DNA from: Artemia franciscana
Taxonomy: Eukaryota > Arthropoda > Branchiopoda > Anostraca > Artemiidae
Length of the DNA stretch: 64,000 nt
Reading direction: 5' to 3'
NCBI RefSeq assembly: GCF_032884065.1
Contig: NC_088867.1
Span: 47,194,185-47,258,184, forward strand
The notes under the pieces were generated by a model. That model had not been told where the DNA came from. It was given only the letters and a program-made list of their open reading frames with translations, and searched no databases. How positions within the stretch are numbered: the stretch's first letter is position 1; the number at the start of each line of letters is the position of its first letter. Shown here piece after piece: positions 1 to 10,609 of this stretch. The translations under genes and the position numbers were made by a program.

Positions 1-156
1 CCAGCCAGGTTAGCAAACACTGAAATCACAGCACTGAAAACTTCTTTGCTCGACTGCTTGTTTGAGATTCGCTCTTGAACTTGGTCCCAAACAACTCCAT
101 AATAAAAAAGGGAGAAAAACACGTCGATTTTAGTTAAAAACACACAACTGGAACAC

Positions 157-162
157 TTTATT
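157..162 (-). terminator. Candidate polyadenylation signal of the BTG-like gene
   Basis: The minus strand reads AATAAA about 380 nt downstream of the BTG-like stop codon. This would give a 3'UTR of roughly 400 nt. The hexamer is common in AT-rich DNA, so this is a weak inference. The rest of 1-538 shows no other coding signal. Confidence 0.35.
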
Positions 163-538
163 ATCTTGTACTCACAGGTAAATAATTTGTGTTGCACAAT
201 CAAGCAAGCTTCATCCACATTTGCCGGAATAGGGACACCATAAGATGAGAGATAAGCGTCAACTGCGGCTTCAGAAAATCATGCGGTTATAATTTAGACC
301 GTGTTTAGGTTTGAAGTCTTTTTATGAATGAGATCACAGCACAAAAATCGAGGATCGATATCCTCAGGCTTTCCCCACTTTCAAGGGGAGGAGTCTCTTG
401 GAGGAAACTATGGGAAGATCCAACACATCTTATGTCAAGGAATTAAGGCAGTCAGGTTGCTTTGAATCCTTCCCCTGGTTTCTAACAAGGGGGCTTCTCC
501 CCCATCTATCACCAACAGGTGAGCCACTCGACGCCAGC

Positions 539-1084
539 CTAACTAGCGACGAAAGCAGCCATATGCTCATATGCAAGGATATTGCGCGCGTCCATTGCGA
601 AGTCTAGCTTGCAAGAAGAGTCGCTATAATCAAGACCAGGAGAGGATGAAGGTGTTGAAACATATGATGACGAAGATGGTGTTGGAGATAGTTGTGCCAA
701 TCGTATTGACTCAGCAATCTGACGCTCATCATAAAGGACGCAAATAGAACCATTTTCACCAATTCTATAAGACACTTCGGATGGATCCACCCACATTGTT
801 AATTCACTTGGAAACAGGGTATACAGAAACGTCGCTGGAATACCCGAGTCTTCACCTGCCTGAGCAAGTAAAGGGTCAATTTTCCCGTTAATCCTTATAC
901 ATCTGTATCCTGATCCCTTACAGGGCCTTTCAGGAAACCAATGGTCCCTGTATCTCAATCTTAGGGTTTCAATAATATTTTCTCGTAACATGTCTAACTG
1001 ATGTTGCGGAATGGCGGCCGCGGTTTTCTTCAACCTGACCAGGCTGACAAGAAAATTGGCAGCAGATGTCACTTCTAATCTCAT
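539..1084 (-). CDS. BTG/Tob family antiproliferative protein (BTG1/2-like)
   Basis: Reads as a 181-aa BTG-domain protein. BTG/Tob proteins bind the CAF1/CNOT7 deadenylase and restrain proliferation (family knowledge). Hallmarks seen: BTG box A around residues 45-66, with [20 protein letters not shown] (human BTG2 has [20 protein letters not shown]), and box B around residues 90-117, with [19 protein letters not shown] followed by GSICVLYDE. The tail is Ser/Pro-rich and ends MAAFVAS, somewhat like the MAVSS end of BTG2. Total length is close to vertebrate BTG1/2 (about 158-171 aa). The start MRLEV fits Tob-like N-termini (MQLEI). The coding part lacks the intron found in vertebrate BTG1/2. A pyrimidine-rich AG on the minus strand at 1170-1161 could be a 5'UTR acceptor, so a non-coding first exon may lie further right. 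Assignment to BTG versus Tob is uncertain; family membership is firm. Confidence 0.93.
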   Translation of the reverse strand: [181 protein letters not shown]

Positions 1085-1374
1085 TTTTATTTTTCGCTTT
1101 GAAACAAATCACAGCTCAATCTTTCTGCAAAAATCGATCTGGGATAGCGACAGAAAATACCTGGAAGGAAAATAAAATATTTTTAAAATTCTTTCCATTA
1201 TTCATTCAATTTGGCACAACTAGGTAGGAAAATGGAAAGGCGGTGCAAAAAAGAACATAAAAAGCTAAGGGAGTCTATACAATATACTAGTAAAATAAAC
1301 GGTATAACTCACTTGCCGTTTCCTTTTAAACAATTGAACAACAAATTTTTGTTTAAAGGATAGATCTAATCTCC
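1085..1374 (-). other. 5' flank / 5'UTR of the BTG-like gene
   Basis: Holds the presumed 5'UTR and a possible splice acceptor on the minus strand (TTCCTTCCAG at 1170-1161). No core promoter motif can be assigned. No other coding signal is visible. Confidence 0.3.
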
Positions 1375-1620
1375 TGACCTGCCACCCCACAGGAGGACAA
1401 CTTGCTTTTCGTTAGGGGGACCCTTCTTTTGTTCTAGCCACACAATGGAATCAAGCCATATTTTTCGAGAGGTTATTGTTTAACACAAGGTAAGTCAAAT
1501 GAGCACCTTAGACCAGGGACGTACACAGGGGAAGTACATCCCTTTCAAATCCTAAGTTTTCCCGAATTACGGCATTTTTTTTCTTGTAAACATTTCATAA
1601 TTCTTCCTCAGCTTTTCCAT
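1375..1620 (+). repeat. Old direct repeat, copy 1
   Basis: About 245 bp that matches 2290-2540 in the same orientation. Shared landmarks in order are: CCACCCCA, a GGGGACC-type block before CTTTC/TTCTTT, GGAATCAAGC, TTGT..ACACNAGGT, GAGCACCTTAG/GAACATCTTAG, GGACGT.C.CA, TTTTCCGAAT-type, TACGGCA and the TTCTT-rich tail. Similarity looks like roughly two-thirds identity, so the duplication or insertion is old. The family is not recognised. Confidence 0.55.
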
Positions 1621-2289
1621 AAAACAAGGAATCTAATTGTGCAATTTTTACTTTTAAAAGCATGTTTCCTTTGTAAGTGTTTATAAGCAATTAAAAGATA
1701 TTTACAAGTAATTAAGTCAATATAAGTAATTGTAATCCATTTAGAAGTAATTTAATAGCTAAAAAGCAATTTATAAGTATTTTCAGTGTCAGACAACGTA
1801 TTGACACATTAATCCCTAACCACATTTAGCCCAACCACAATAAAGTAGTATTACTAAATTAGGAGGACCGAGAGTTTCGATGCTTCAGCGATTTAAGCAC
1901 AATATTAAGAAATAGTGCATCAAATAATAGGTATCATATCCGCTGATCTTATAAGGGGTCAACCATTATGTTTTAAGGCTTAGGTGCTCAGCCCTCTTAA
2001 GACCCTTCAAATCAAAAGCAAAATTTTGAGGAAACAGACACCCTTCGTGTCTCGAGGATAACGATTTGAAATGAAAAACAAAAAAGCAGAAACTATTAAA
2101 AACACTTTTAAATAAAAATAGAAAGAAAAAAACTAAACAAGAACAAAACGTGTCCTATAGGAGCCCTCCCCTGCCTTTTCTGCTGAAGTTTAACTACGTC
2201 AAAATAATACCAGTTGGCACGTGGAAGCGTTATTTCCCTCTTGCCTTTCAAAAATCGAACCAAAAATTTGTGGTGTAAATAAATAAATC

Positions 2290-2540
2290 CTTTCGTACGA
2301 CATCCCACCCCATTGGGGGCCGATTGTTTAGGCAGGGGACCTTTCTTTCGTTATAGACCTCTCGAGTGGAATCAAGCAATATTTTACGTAGAAACTTTTG
2401 TTTGACACGAGGTGAAATGAACATCTTAGGCCAAGGACGTGCGCAATGGAACAGAAACCCCAACTGAAATCTTAAAAATTTTCCGAATGTACGGCACCCT
2501 TTTCTTGCCGACATTTAACAAATCTTTTTCTCGATCTTTC
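2290..2540 (+). repeat. Old direct repeat, copy 2
   Basis: Diverged partner of 1375-1620, in the same orientation. The minus strand is open for 88 codons over part of it, but the matching frame in copy 1 is not conserved, so I do not call a gene. The 1621-2289 spacer shows nothing recognisable. Confidence 0.55.
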
Positions 2541-3829
2541 GAAGGACCGATATTGCAAAACCATACTTGACGAATTACAATGACTTCCAAAATTCTAATG
2601 TTAATTTAGACAACTGTTAATTTAGACCCCAAAATTCTGAAAACTGCTGTAAAATAAGCAAACCTTATTCCTAAAAGTGCAGAGCTTCACTCCCCTCCCC
2701 TTCCTTGATGAATAAATACATAGCCCACTATGTCCATCATATTTTGATGTACATGAACAGTTGTAACACCCGATTGATCTTTATCTTAACATCAGGGCGT
2801 TACAACCAATTTGCAGTACGAATACAACAGGTGTTTTCATCCATCGGAGGAGAGGTATGGGGGGGGGGAGTAGATTGAAGCAGAGCGAATTAGGAACGAG
2901 ATAAGTAAGCATCCATGATTGATTTAAAGTAGTTTTCAAAAATTCTCAGGTTTTCATTCATTTGTGCCTCTGGTGTTCGCAATTAACCAAGTTTGCAATC
3001 ACTTGGATTAAACAAAAAGGACATTTACAAAGCGCACATTTAATCGATTTTTTCCTAAAATTGCTGGTAATAAGTCATTTGGATATTTTTGAAAGCTGAC
3101 AATAATAGTAATGCAACTAGCAAAATAAAAAAACATTAAAACTCAGTCAACTATGACAAATAGAACTTCAGTTGAATTTACGGCCTAGGCTAGTCTTACA
3201 TAGAATTGTCAATGAGATAATTTATGACAAGGAAGGGGGGCGCTTGATAATTGTGTTACGTGAAAATACAACCTGTAATAAAATCATCTGGATTATGTAC
3301 GACAAAGTGGAGCAAAACATGAAATACATGCGTCTTTAAGCAAACTTTTTTATTGGTCTTTGTAAGTATTTTAGTCGAGAATTCTCCTTTGTAAATGGAG
3401 ACAACTATCCATTTAGAATTTTTTTTAAGGGCTTTTGCAAATTCAGGAAATTAGCTGAGTTTAAGTAAATGAAAATCTGGCAAAATTCTAGATGATAACT
3501 TTTGATAATCTAAGAAAGTGGCTGAAGAGTTCTGAGATATCTACCTCCATCATTTCTCTCTCAAAACCGGTCTATTGCAAGCTTGGGTAAACTTTACAAC
3601 TTCAACAATCTTACCAGTCAGAATACTGTACTGATGAGAACAAAAACAGTTATAATCATCTTTTCTAAATCCAGAATTATATGATTTTAAAGGATTTGGA
3701 AAAAAAACTCGTCAAAATGAAAGTCTGTAGTCTTTGAGACCTTATAAATTGATTGAGCAGACATGTAACCCAAAACCCTTCCTTTGTGCTTAATTATGCA
3801 GTAGGCTAGCTGCATCTATTTCTGAACAT
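2541..3829. other. AT-rich non-coding stretch
   Basis: No convincing gene. Around 3478-3530 a GGCAAAATTCTAGATGA-like string followed by AAGAAAGTGG resembles a badly decayed terminus of the family A MITE, but I cannot delimit it. A short G-run lies at about 2859-2867. Confidence 0.3.
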
Positions 3830-3837
3830 TTCATTTT

Positions 3838-4465
3838 GGTAAAATTCTAGTTAATTGACTTCTTGCTATCTTGGGAAGGGTTTAGGTTTGGAAAATGAAA
3901 CTTTCAGGGATGAATCTACAGACTGAAGTATGTCCCGGGAAGGTAGTCTTAAGTACCCATCTCCACTCCTTCTCCCTCTAGAGGGCCCTGAAATTATGCC
4001 TACATGACAGGTCAATAACTATTGAAATGATGAAAAAACAACATTTTACCTTAATTTTCTGTTACTAGTTGCTTTTTCTCTGCCTTTAGTTCTGAAAATG
4101 CAATTTCTGTTAATTGAGTAGAATTTTGAGTTATATCAATGTTTTTTTTTTCAAAATTTAGGAAATGTGTTTGTATATCTTTAAAGTCTTACAAAATGGG
4201 ATTGAGCAAAGTTATGAAGCTGAAAACAATTTTGTTGTACTTCATTTAAGCAGAAGATCTATTTTGCAAGGTTTCACTTTTTTAGCACACATATTTTTAA
4301 AGGTTATCAAAGGTCAGGGCCCTTTATAGGGAGAAGGAGTAAGGGTAATTGCTCCAAAATACCTTCCCTGGACTTACTTTAGTCTGTATAGTCATCCCTA
4401 AGTTTCATTTTCCTAACCTAAACCCTTTCTGAGATAGCATGAAGTCAATTAACTAGAATTTTACC
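3838..4465 (+). mobile_element. MITE family A, copy 1, complete with 8-bp TSD
   Basis: A non-coding 628-bp element. It begins GGTAAAATTCTAGTTAATTG and ends with the inverted complement CAATTAACTAGAATTTTACC. The inverted repeats extend for about 150 bp, including the shared blocks around TTAGG..GGAAAATGAAACTT and AGTTTCATTTTCCTAACCTAA. It is flanked by a perfect 8-bp direct repeat, TTCATTTT at 3830-3837 and 4466-4473. Length, long TIRs, lack of coding potential and 8-bp TSD are typical of a hAT-type non-autonomous element. The TIR is unlike that of the full hAT at 49573-54132, so its autonomous partner is not in this window. Confidence 0.88.
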
Positions 4466-4479
4466 TTCATTTTTATAAT

Positions 4480-4735
4480 GCAAATAGGTATAGACCTGTC
4501 ATGTAGACAAATTTCAGTTCCCTCTAGAGGGAGGAGTGGAGGTGGGTACTTTAAAATACCTTCCCGGGATATATTTTAGCCTGTAGACCCATCCCCAAAA
4601 GTTTCATTTTCCTAACCTAACCCCTTTCCAATATAGTAAGAAGTCACTAAACCAGAATTTTACCCTTAATGGTAATTTCCTAGCCCCTTTCTGAGACAGC
4701 AAGAAGTCACTATACTAGAATTTTACTGGACTTAC
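4480..4735 (+). mobile_element. MITE family A fragments
   Basis: A truncated family A right half runs from the internal AGACCTGTCATGTAGAC block to a terminus ending TTTTACC at 4665. A second short piece of the same terminus (ACTAGAATTTTACT) follows at about 4675-4735. No TSD is recognisable. Confidence 0.65.
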
Positions 4736-4954
4736 GTTGATTTGTCAAAATTTCAATATAGCCTAATTCTTGTCTAAAATTAATATAATGTATAGTGCAA
4801 CAAGATTGACAAAGCTTACCACATTTTTGGAATATATAAATAATAAATAACTAAAAAAACAACAAAATTGCATTTTCAAAACTAAAACCAGAGAACAAGA
4901 AACTGAAACTAAAGCTAAAGTGTTTGGTAAACTTTTCATTGTTCATATTATTGA

Positions 4955-5500
4955 CTAATTGATAGGGTGAACATACCACTCGATGCCTTTTTTAAGCTAT
5001 TTACGAATAGGACCTATAATAATCGCTTCTATCGCAAATTCAAATTAAGTCCTTGAAGAGCTCTTGAAGCTTATAACCTTACCTGAAATTGCTGAAATTT
5101 TGAATAGGCCTATCTATAAATTTACATACAGCTTTGAATTGACCTGGGATATTTATCTTCTTCCGTCATCTTTCACATTCTCTTTAAAACGTACACTTTA
5201 ATTGAGCATTCGGCGTCAAGGAAGAAGAAAACGGTATAATAATGTATATTTATTTATCAATCTTAATCGTTGAAAATCAGTGCTTGTGGATTATATAGCA
5301 TTCAAAAATGGATTGATAATGTAACAGTAAGTTTGAGACAAATGTTTTGTGCTTTTCTCATACACAAACACTAGAATTATTTTGGTCACAAAGAGCTCTG
5401 CTAAAATTTGAATTTACGATACAAGCGGTTTATATATTCATGAAGAACATAAAAGGCATCGAGTGGAATGTTTACTTTATTCTAACTTAATAAGATGCAC
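4955..5500 (+). mobile_element. MITE family B, copy 1 (diverged)
   Basis: An inverted repeat pair: ACCACTCGATGCCTTTT at about 4975-4991 and its complement AAAAGGCATCGAGTGG at about 5452-5467. Outward arms (GTGAACAT / ATGTTTAC) also match. The same terminus architecture is seen at 26369-27045 and 34913-35545. A reversed internal fragment of family A (4860-4915) lies just left and another family A piece just right. Exact ends are not defined. Confidence 0.55.
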
Positions 5501-5517
5501 AACGAAACACCTAGGCC

Positions 5518-5744
5518 TACCTGTACTTGATTTAAGCAGAAGATCTAATTTTCAACTGTCTAATTTTTAAAATACAAAGATACTAAAACATCAGGGTGAT
5601 CTAGAGGAAGAAGGAATGGAGGAAGGTGTTCCAAAATACCTTCTCAGGACATACTTTGGTCTGTGAGCCCATCCCTGGAGGTTTCATTTTCCTAATCTAA
5701 CCAGTTTCCCAAGTTAGCATAAAGAAGCTAAACTAACATTTTAC
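5518..5744 (+). mobile_element. MITE family A right-half fragment
   Basis: Starts with the family A internal motif TTAAGCAGAAGATCTA and continues through CCAAAATACCTTCTCAGGACATACTTT to a terminus ending in AACATTTTACC at 5744. The left half is missing. Divergence is higher than in copy 1. Confidence 0.6.
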
Positions 5745-6445
5745 CTAATTTTTATTTCCGATACTTAACCCCTTATCAAGAATTAGCCTCATATTTAGAG
5801 TTTTACCTACTTTTTCTATCTTTGATCAAGTTTTTAGTTACCAATAAACAAGGAAGATGGTTTAAATATAATGTTACATAATAAACGAAAAGTTACCTGA
5901 TGTTAACTTCCAATTTCCTGAAAACTTTTCTCAGCCCGTTAATTCTGATGGTAAATCACTCCTTCAACATACACCGATGTTATCTCAATAACTTTCTCAT
6001 CTCGACTGAAACGTGTGCTATCGAACGTATAGAAACATGGCCGTTTCTTTGTTGGATCAGCCAATGAGCAAAAAGCAACTTTATTCTTATTGGTGAAAAA
6101 CCGGTCTCGAGGACATTTGGATTTTCATATTATGCTGGCGTCAGCTTTTATATACCATAAGGCGACCCTTGTAAACAAAGCAAGTTACAGCAAATATATA
6201 AGTTCTGACTATACCATAACCAGAAACCTCTCTGTGGAATATTTTTTTTTTTACTTTAATTGAACAATTTAGAAAAAAAAACCACAAACTATATTTAGTA
6301 GGCCTATTCAACAGGGAAATATTCGTTCTGTAAAATGGGGGGGGGGGGGGAATTCCCTAATATGGTCTGTGATCCAATCTCAAGGGATAAGTATCACTCT
6401 GGGAAGTTACTAGTCTCATGACCCCATCCCTAATTGAAAAAATGT
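5745..6445. other. Non-coding, nothing recognised
   Basis: AT-rich with A- and G-homopolymer runs (for example around 6240-6285 and 6338-6350). No coding signal, RNA gene or clear repeat partner was seen. Confidence 0.4.
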
Positions 6446-6622
6446 ACAATACTTGTGCCTTATAGCAACCATACTCAGAAAGACTGCATTATATGAAATA
6501 CGTATCATAACCTAACCAAAATCCCAACTACCGAAATTGTCTGGTATTAATTCCATGAAAACCGGTTATTGTCTCATGTTCGCGATTATCAGAGTGTGGT
6601 GGCTATAAGACACAAGTATCGT
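6446..6622 (+). mobile_element. MITE family D, short copy
   Basis: A short inverted-repeat element of about 177 bp. The left arm ATACTTGTGCCTTATAGCAACC is mirrored on the right by GGTGGCTATAAGACACAAGTAT. The same arms, in a longer element, occur at 7613-7912. No target-site duplication could be fixed. Confidence 0.6.
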
Positions 6623-6716
6623 AGAACTTTTATCAATTTAGCGTTTTTTTTAGTTTGTATATAACCTACGGCTATATCTGGGACCGTCAAGAGGGGGGTA
6701 GGGTGGTGTGAATTGT

Positions 6717-6782
6717 AACGTTAACGATTATTATACTGAAAAATAGCGCAACGTTAACGACTATTATACTGAAAAATAGCGC
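6717..6782 (+). repeat. 33-bp tandem duplication
   Basis: Two adjacent 33-bp units (6717-6749 and 6750-6782) starting AACGTTAACGA, with one visible difference. A local slippage or duplication event. Confidence 0.8.
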
Positions 6783-7612
6783 AAAGTAAAGAACCTAATG
6801 ATGCTAATTAATTTTATCAACATGTTTCCTTCTGTGGAGCTAACCAACTAGAATCTTACCAGCCACCCCCCTCAAAAACTTTCGACTTTATGTAGAATTT
6901 CGATTGATATACTGATCAGACTAACACTTAAAACCTAATTTGTTCCAACATATTAAAGTTTGCTGTACTTTTTTTTATGTAATTGGTCTTCTGGGGGGAA
7001 GAACAAGAATGTCAACCCCCCTTCCCCACAGGGATCAAAATTATATCAATACCGTTTGGTCGTCATAGTGTCAGACATCTGGAGCCCACAATTAGCTTCG
7101 ATTATACAAAAAAAAAAAAAACTGAAACAAAATCTAAGAAGCAAATAAACCTAGTCCGAGCAAAACATATAATCAGAGGGGAGTAGATATGTCCCTCATT
7201 CCTTGCTACTCTCTCTACATTTAATTTGAACCTTACTGGAAGCAAAATATTGCTTCCAATATAAGTATTGGTTTTAATTTATAGCTCGAATACTGTACTT
7301 GTTAGTGTTTCAAGTCAATGCAATTACATCTAGGCAATGTTACAGGTGTTCAGGGCCAACGTAGCTACGACAATCAACTCAATACCAGCAAAAGAATGAA
7401 GACCAAAACGTAGGAGAAAAAAAAAATGAATTTTCACATTATTTTGAGAAGCAGATTGTCGTCTGGTTAATTCTTAAGATAAGAGAAATTTAGAATCAAC
7501 GTAAAACGAAGGATAATCCCCCTAAACATCACCCAACTATCAATCTTAGCTTCGCGTGGGACGAGCGTCGACCTTTCCTAAATGCTAAGGATTGCTATAG
7601 CCATTAAAATTT
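6783..7612. other. Non-coding stretch
   Basis: No gene recognised. One small palindrome with arms TGGAAGCAA / TTGCTTCCA is centred near 7245. Short overlapping open frames near 6960-7186 look fortuitous. Confidence 0.35.
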
Positions 7613-7912
7613 GGGTACTTATGTATTATAGCGACCACACCCAAGAAGTCAAGTTAGGATAACTCTAATGAAATACACCAAAATACGATGAAAATATAAT
7701 ACTTTATTAACAAAATTATAGAAACAGAAGAACTCATTATGTTAAATACCTAATCACCTCAATATATTAAATATTTCATAAAAATACACCTACATCATAG
7801 TTTTTCTCTGTGAGACTAAGCTACTTATAACCTATTGCAGAAAGACAAATTGGTTTTCTCAGATCTTACAGATCAAAAACTTGAGTGAGGTCGCTATAAT
7901 ACATAAGTACCG
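7613..7912 (+). mobile_element. MITE family D, full-length copy
   Basis: About 300 bp bounded by near-perfect inverted repeats. The left reads GGTACTTATGTATTATAGCG and the right ends CGCTATAATACATAAGTACC; the arms continue to ACCACACCCAAG / CTTGAGTGAGGT. No coding content. Target-site duplication is not clear. The second copy at 6446-6622 supports a mobile family. Confidence 0.78.
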
Positions 7913-8269
7913 TCAGCTGAAATGTTCCCCAGGGAAGATTTCAAACTAGCTATTAGTTTACAACTATATATTTTTTTTTTCCAAATTATTGGTTGGATTA
8001 GGATAAAGAGGCATGGAAAGATGACAGTATCGTTTTCTCAGCATAAGAAACCATTGCTGATACTGAACATGCCTAGAATGGTAGTCTTGTTGTTCTGACT
8101 CACTCTGGCCAGAAAGCATAAAACAAATGAAAGGAGCTAAGGGTGGATGAAGGGGATATTTGTAGTGGCATGGGTCCCCCAAAAGGTTGAAAGATGCACA
8201 AAAAATACCGATGGGGGAGCTAAATTTTTATCACTGCCCCCATCCACACACATTAATTCTGTGTCCATA

Positions 8270-8900
8270 CCTGGGATGCGTAGTGAGAGTTGCTAATGAG
8301 ACAGGTCTTACGATTAATATGTCGACAATAAAGTGTCTTTCAACCAAAGACAACTTTTCTATTTATTATAATAGAGAACCTATAGAGAGCGTGGAAGAGT
8401 TCAAATGTCTGTGATCTAATAAAAAATAGGGCTTCTAATGAGATTTCCAGTAAAGCTTGGTCCGTCTTCGTCCAGCTATGCAAACCTTTATAGACTTGAA
8501 GAATAATCAACATCGTGACTAATATTACAGTCCACTCAACATGCGTGATTTTTTTTGGATATATTTGAGATTTGCCCCCTCAAGACAGAAGAAGAGCACC
8601 AGCTTGATACTTTTGACCATATAAGTTTACAGGCCATTGGTAACATAAGGCTGTCACAAAGAATTGGCAACCAAAAGACCATGAAAACATATAGACAAGA
8701 AGTAGTCATTACCATCATAATCTAGAAAACGTGTCTGAAGTGGATCGCCACCGTATTGTACTATTATCACAGTAAACGCCAGGTATTAGCGCCAGGCTCC
8801 CTTTTTTGTTGAAGAAGAAATCAGGTGACCAGGGAAAATCTTACCATAATGACGTTAGAAAAGATGTGAAAGCACTTTGGAATTCCAGGTGCATATTCAC
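8270..8900 (+). mobile_element. RTE-like LINE, decayed 3' part of ORF2
   Basis: A frame from 8187 to 8414 contains NETGLTINMSTIKCLS and then EPIESVEEFKCL. This is the post-FADD region of RTE-type reverse transcriptases (ETGLTIN..KTK, then the FTYLGS motif). Downstream, in shifting frames, come ASNEISSKAWSVF, DTFDHISLQAIGNIRL and RCLKWIATVL, which match the usual C-terminal order (recruit/HLCR-like stretch, F-H..LR.I, LRW.GHVLRM). Several frameshifts and stops are present, and the core RT is absent. 7913-8269 shows nothing else. Confidence 0.65.
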
Positions 8901-9751
8901 AGATGATATGAAGTATGGCTGAACTTTATTCAATCACAGACTGAAGACAGAACCCGATAAAATCACTCGTTTCAGCCACTTCTCGATGCAGAGTTGTGCT
9001 GAATAATCCCTTGTGTCGTCTTAAGTAATTATATAGCTGTTTTTACTTTATCAATAATATTAGCTATATAATCAATGAGCTGAAATGATATACTTTTGTT
9101 TTCATAGATGCTCCTTAAAACTGCACCATCATCAAGGGTGACTATTTATGATTTTTGGGAGGATTTGGTCTCTGCTAGTTCTTTATTTTTACTCTAGTAT
9201 ATTGACAGAGTACTTTTATGGAGCCAGTGGAATCCTTTCAATTTTCTATGTGAAAACTGAGCTCCATGTAAGCAACTTTCATGGAGTAATTCCTGCACCT
9301 CAATTTTCCTGTTTTTACCGAAGCATCATATAATGATGTTAACAATCAAAATTATTGGTTCATATATTGAATGAAGAAGAGATGAACTATGTATAGTCAA
9401 GAATATAACTGGATCTGAAATTTAAACTAAATTTTCTTAGCCAAGAACCGTGAATTTTGGGACTCATGGGTCGCAACTGCGGAACAAAACAAGCGATAAT
9501 GTATATCAGTTTGGCCTTTAATTCTCTAAAGGTACAACAGAAGTCCATTACGCTAACCCCTACCGTATTCATTTGAGATCCAATACGCTTTTCATATGGA
9601 TACGAATGACAAGGATCTACCCCTTCCCCCAAAAAAGATCCAATCGACCACGGTTACCCCAATACTACTGTAGCTTTTGAACAGGTTTTGCTCAAGAAAT
9701 TCCACAAGACCTCCTAGCAATTAGGCTTAAGACAGGATTAAATAATAAAAA
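8901..9751. other. Non-coding, nothing recognised
   Basis: Short open frames at 9148-9333 (+) and 9387-9632 (-) have no motif I recognise and no supporting context. Confidence 0.35.
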
Positions 9752-9960
9752 AACTAGTTTTTAACTGAAAATAAGGAGCAACATTAAAACTTAAAACGAA
9801 CAGAAATTACTCCGTGTATGAAAGGGGCTGTTCCCTTCTCAAAGCCTCGCTCTTTACGCTTCAGTTTGACTCTTTCTCTCAATTCTACTTTATTAAACAG
9901 CAAAAAAACTTTAACGTAGAGCGGGGTGTTGAGAAGGGACCACAAGAGTGCATAACACCA
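9752..9960 (+). mobile_element. Foldback repeat family C, short copy
   Basis: Starts with a block reading TTTTTAACTGAAAATAAGGAGCAACATT, then ACTCCG..TATGAAAGGGG. A palindromic core follows: CCTTCTCAAAGCCTCGCTCTTTACG is mirrored by CGTAGAGCGGGGTGTTGAGAAGG about 70 bp on. The same sequence blocks form the larger foldback at 37625-38240 and the single arm at 27905-28160. No coding content. Confidence 0.6.
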
Positions 9961-10609
9961 AGGCCATAAAACGACAAAACTATGAGCCGAACTTTAACTT
10001 CTCATCAACTTAGTTTGGAAAGAACATTCCTTCTGGTTGAAGAGCCTAGAACAAGAGCTTATAGAACCTCCTTCTTCCTCCATCCCAGTGGTTGAATCAA
10101 CCTCCAGTTTTGAAAGACATAACTAGAACACTAACTGTCACTCATGACGAGGGTAGCCTAAATTGGAAAAGCATTTTTGGCTGTTTTCAAATGATATAAA
10201 TTTTAAGAACCCTCCCCTTCCCAAAAAAAAACAGATGGAGTTCATATTTAAATAGGCGTAAATTAAAAATCAGTTTGTACTTCCCATGCAATTTCGTCAA
10301 GATCTAACAACTTTTTCTGGTAAATATCATGATGAAAAGAATTTTGGACTCACTTCCCCAAATCGGTTACACCGTTTACAGAATCTCTACAGAAGTAACT
10401 ATCACAGTTACTCTTACTTCCCAGCCAAGTTTGATTAAGACCCACAACTCGTTCTGGCCAAGACTCTGACAGTAAGAATATATTCCTCTCCTCACAAAGA
10501 TCAAAATGGGCACAGGATCCCAAAAGGCAAACTATACCAATTACTCTTATTTATGATAAAGTTTTACTGATATCCGATTACCCTGTTAGCTAGATGTTCT
10601 GGTATAAAA
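9961..10609. other. Non-coding, nothing recognised
   Basis: No gene or clear repeat ends seen. Short C-rich and A-rich tracts only. Confidence 0.3.

Noticed and set aside
42-538. Plus-strand frame at 398-607
   Set aside because: Overlaps the 3' end of the BTG-like CDS on the opposite strand; no motif.
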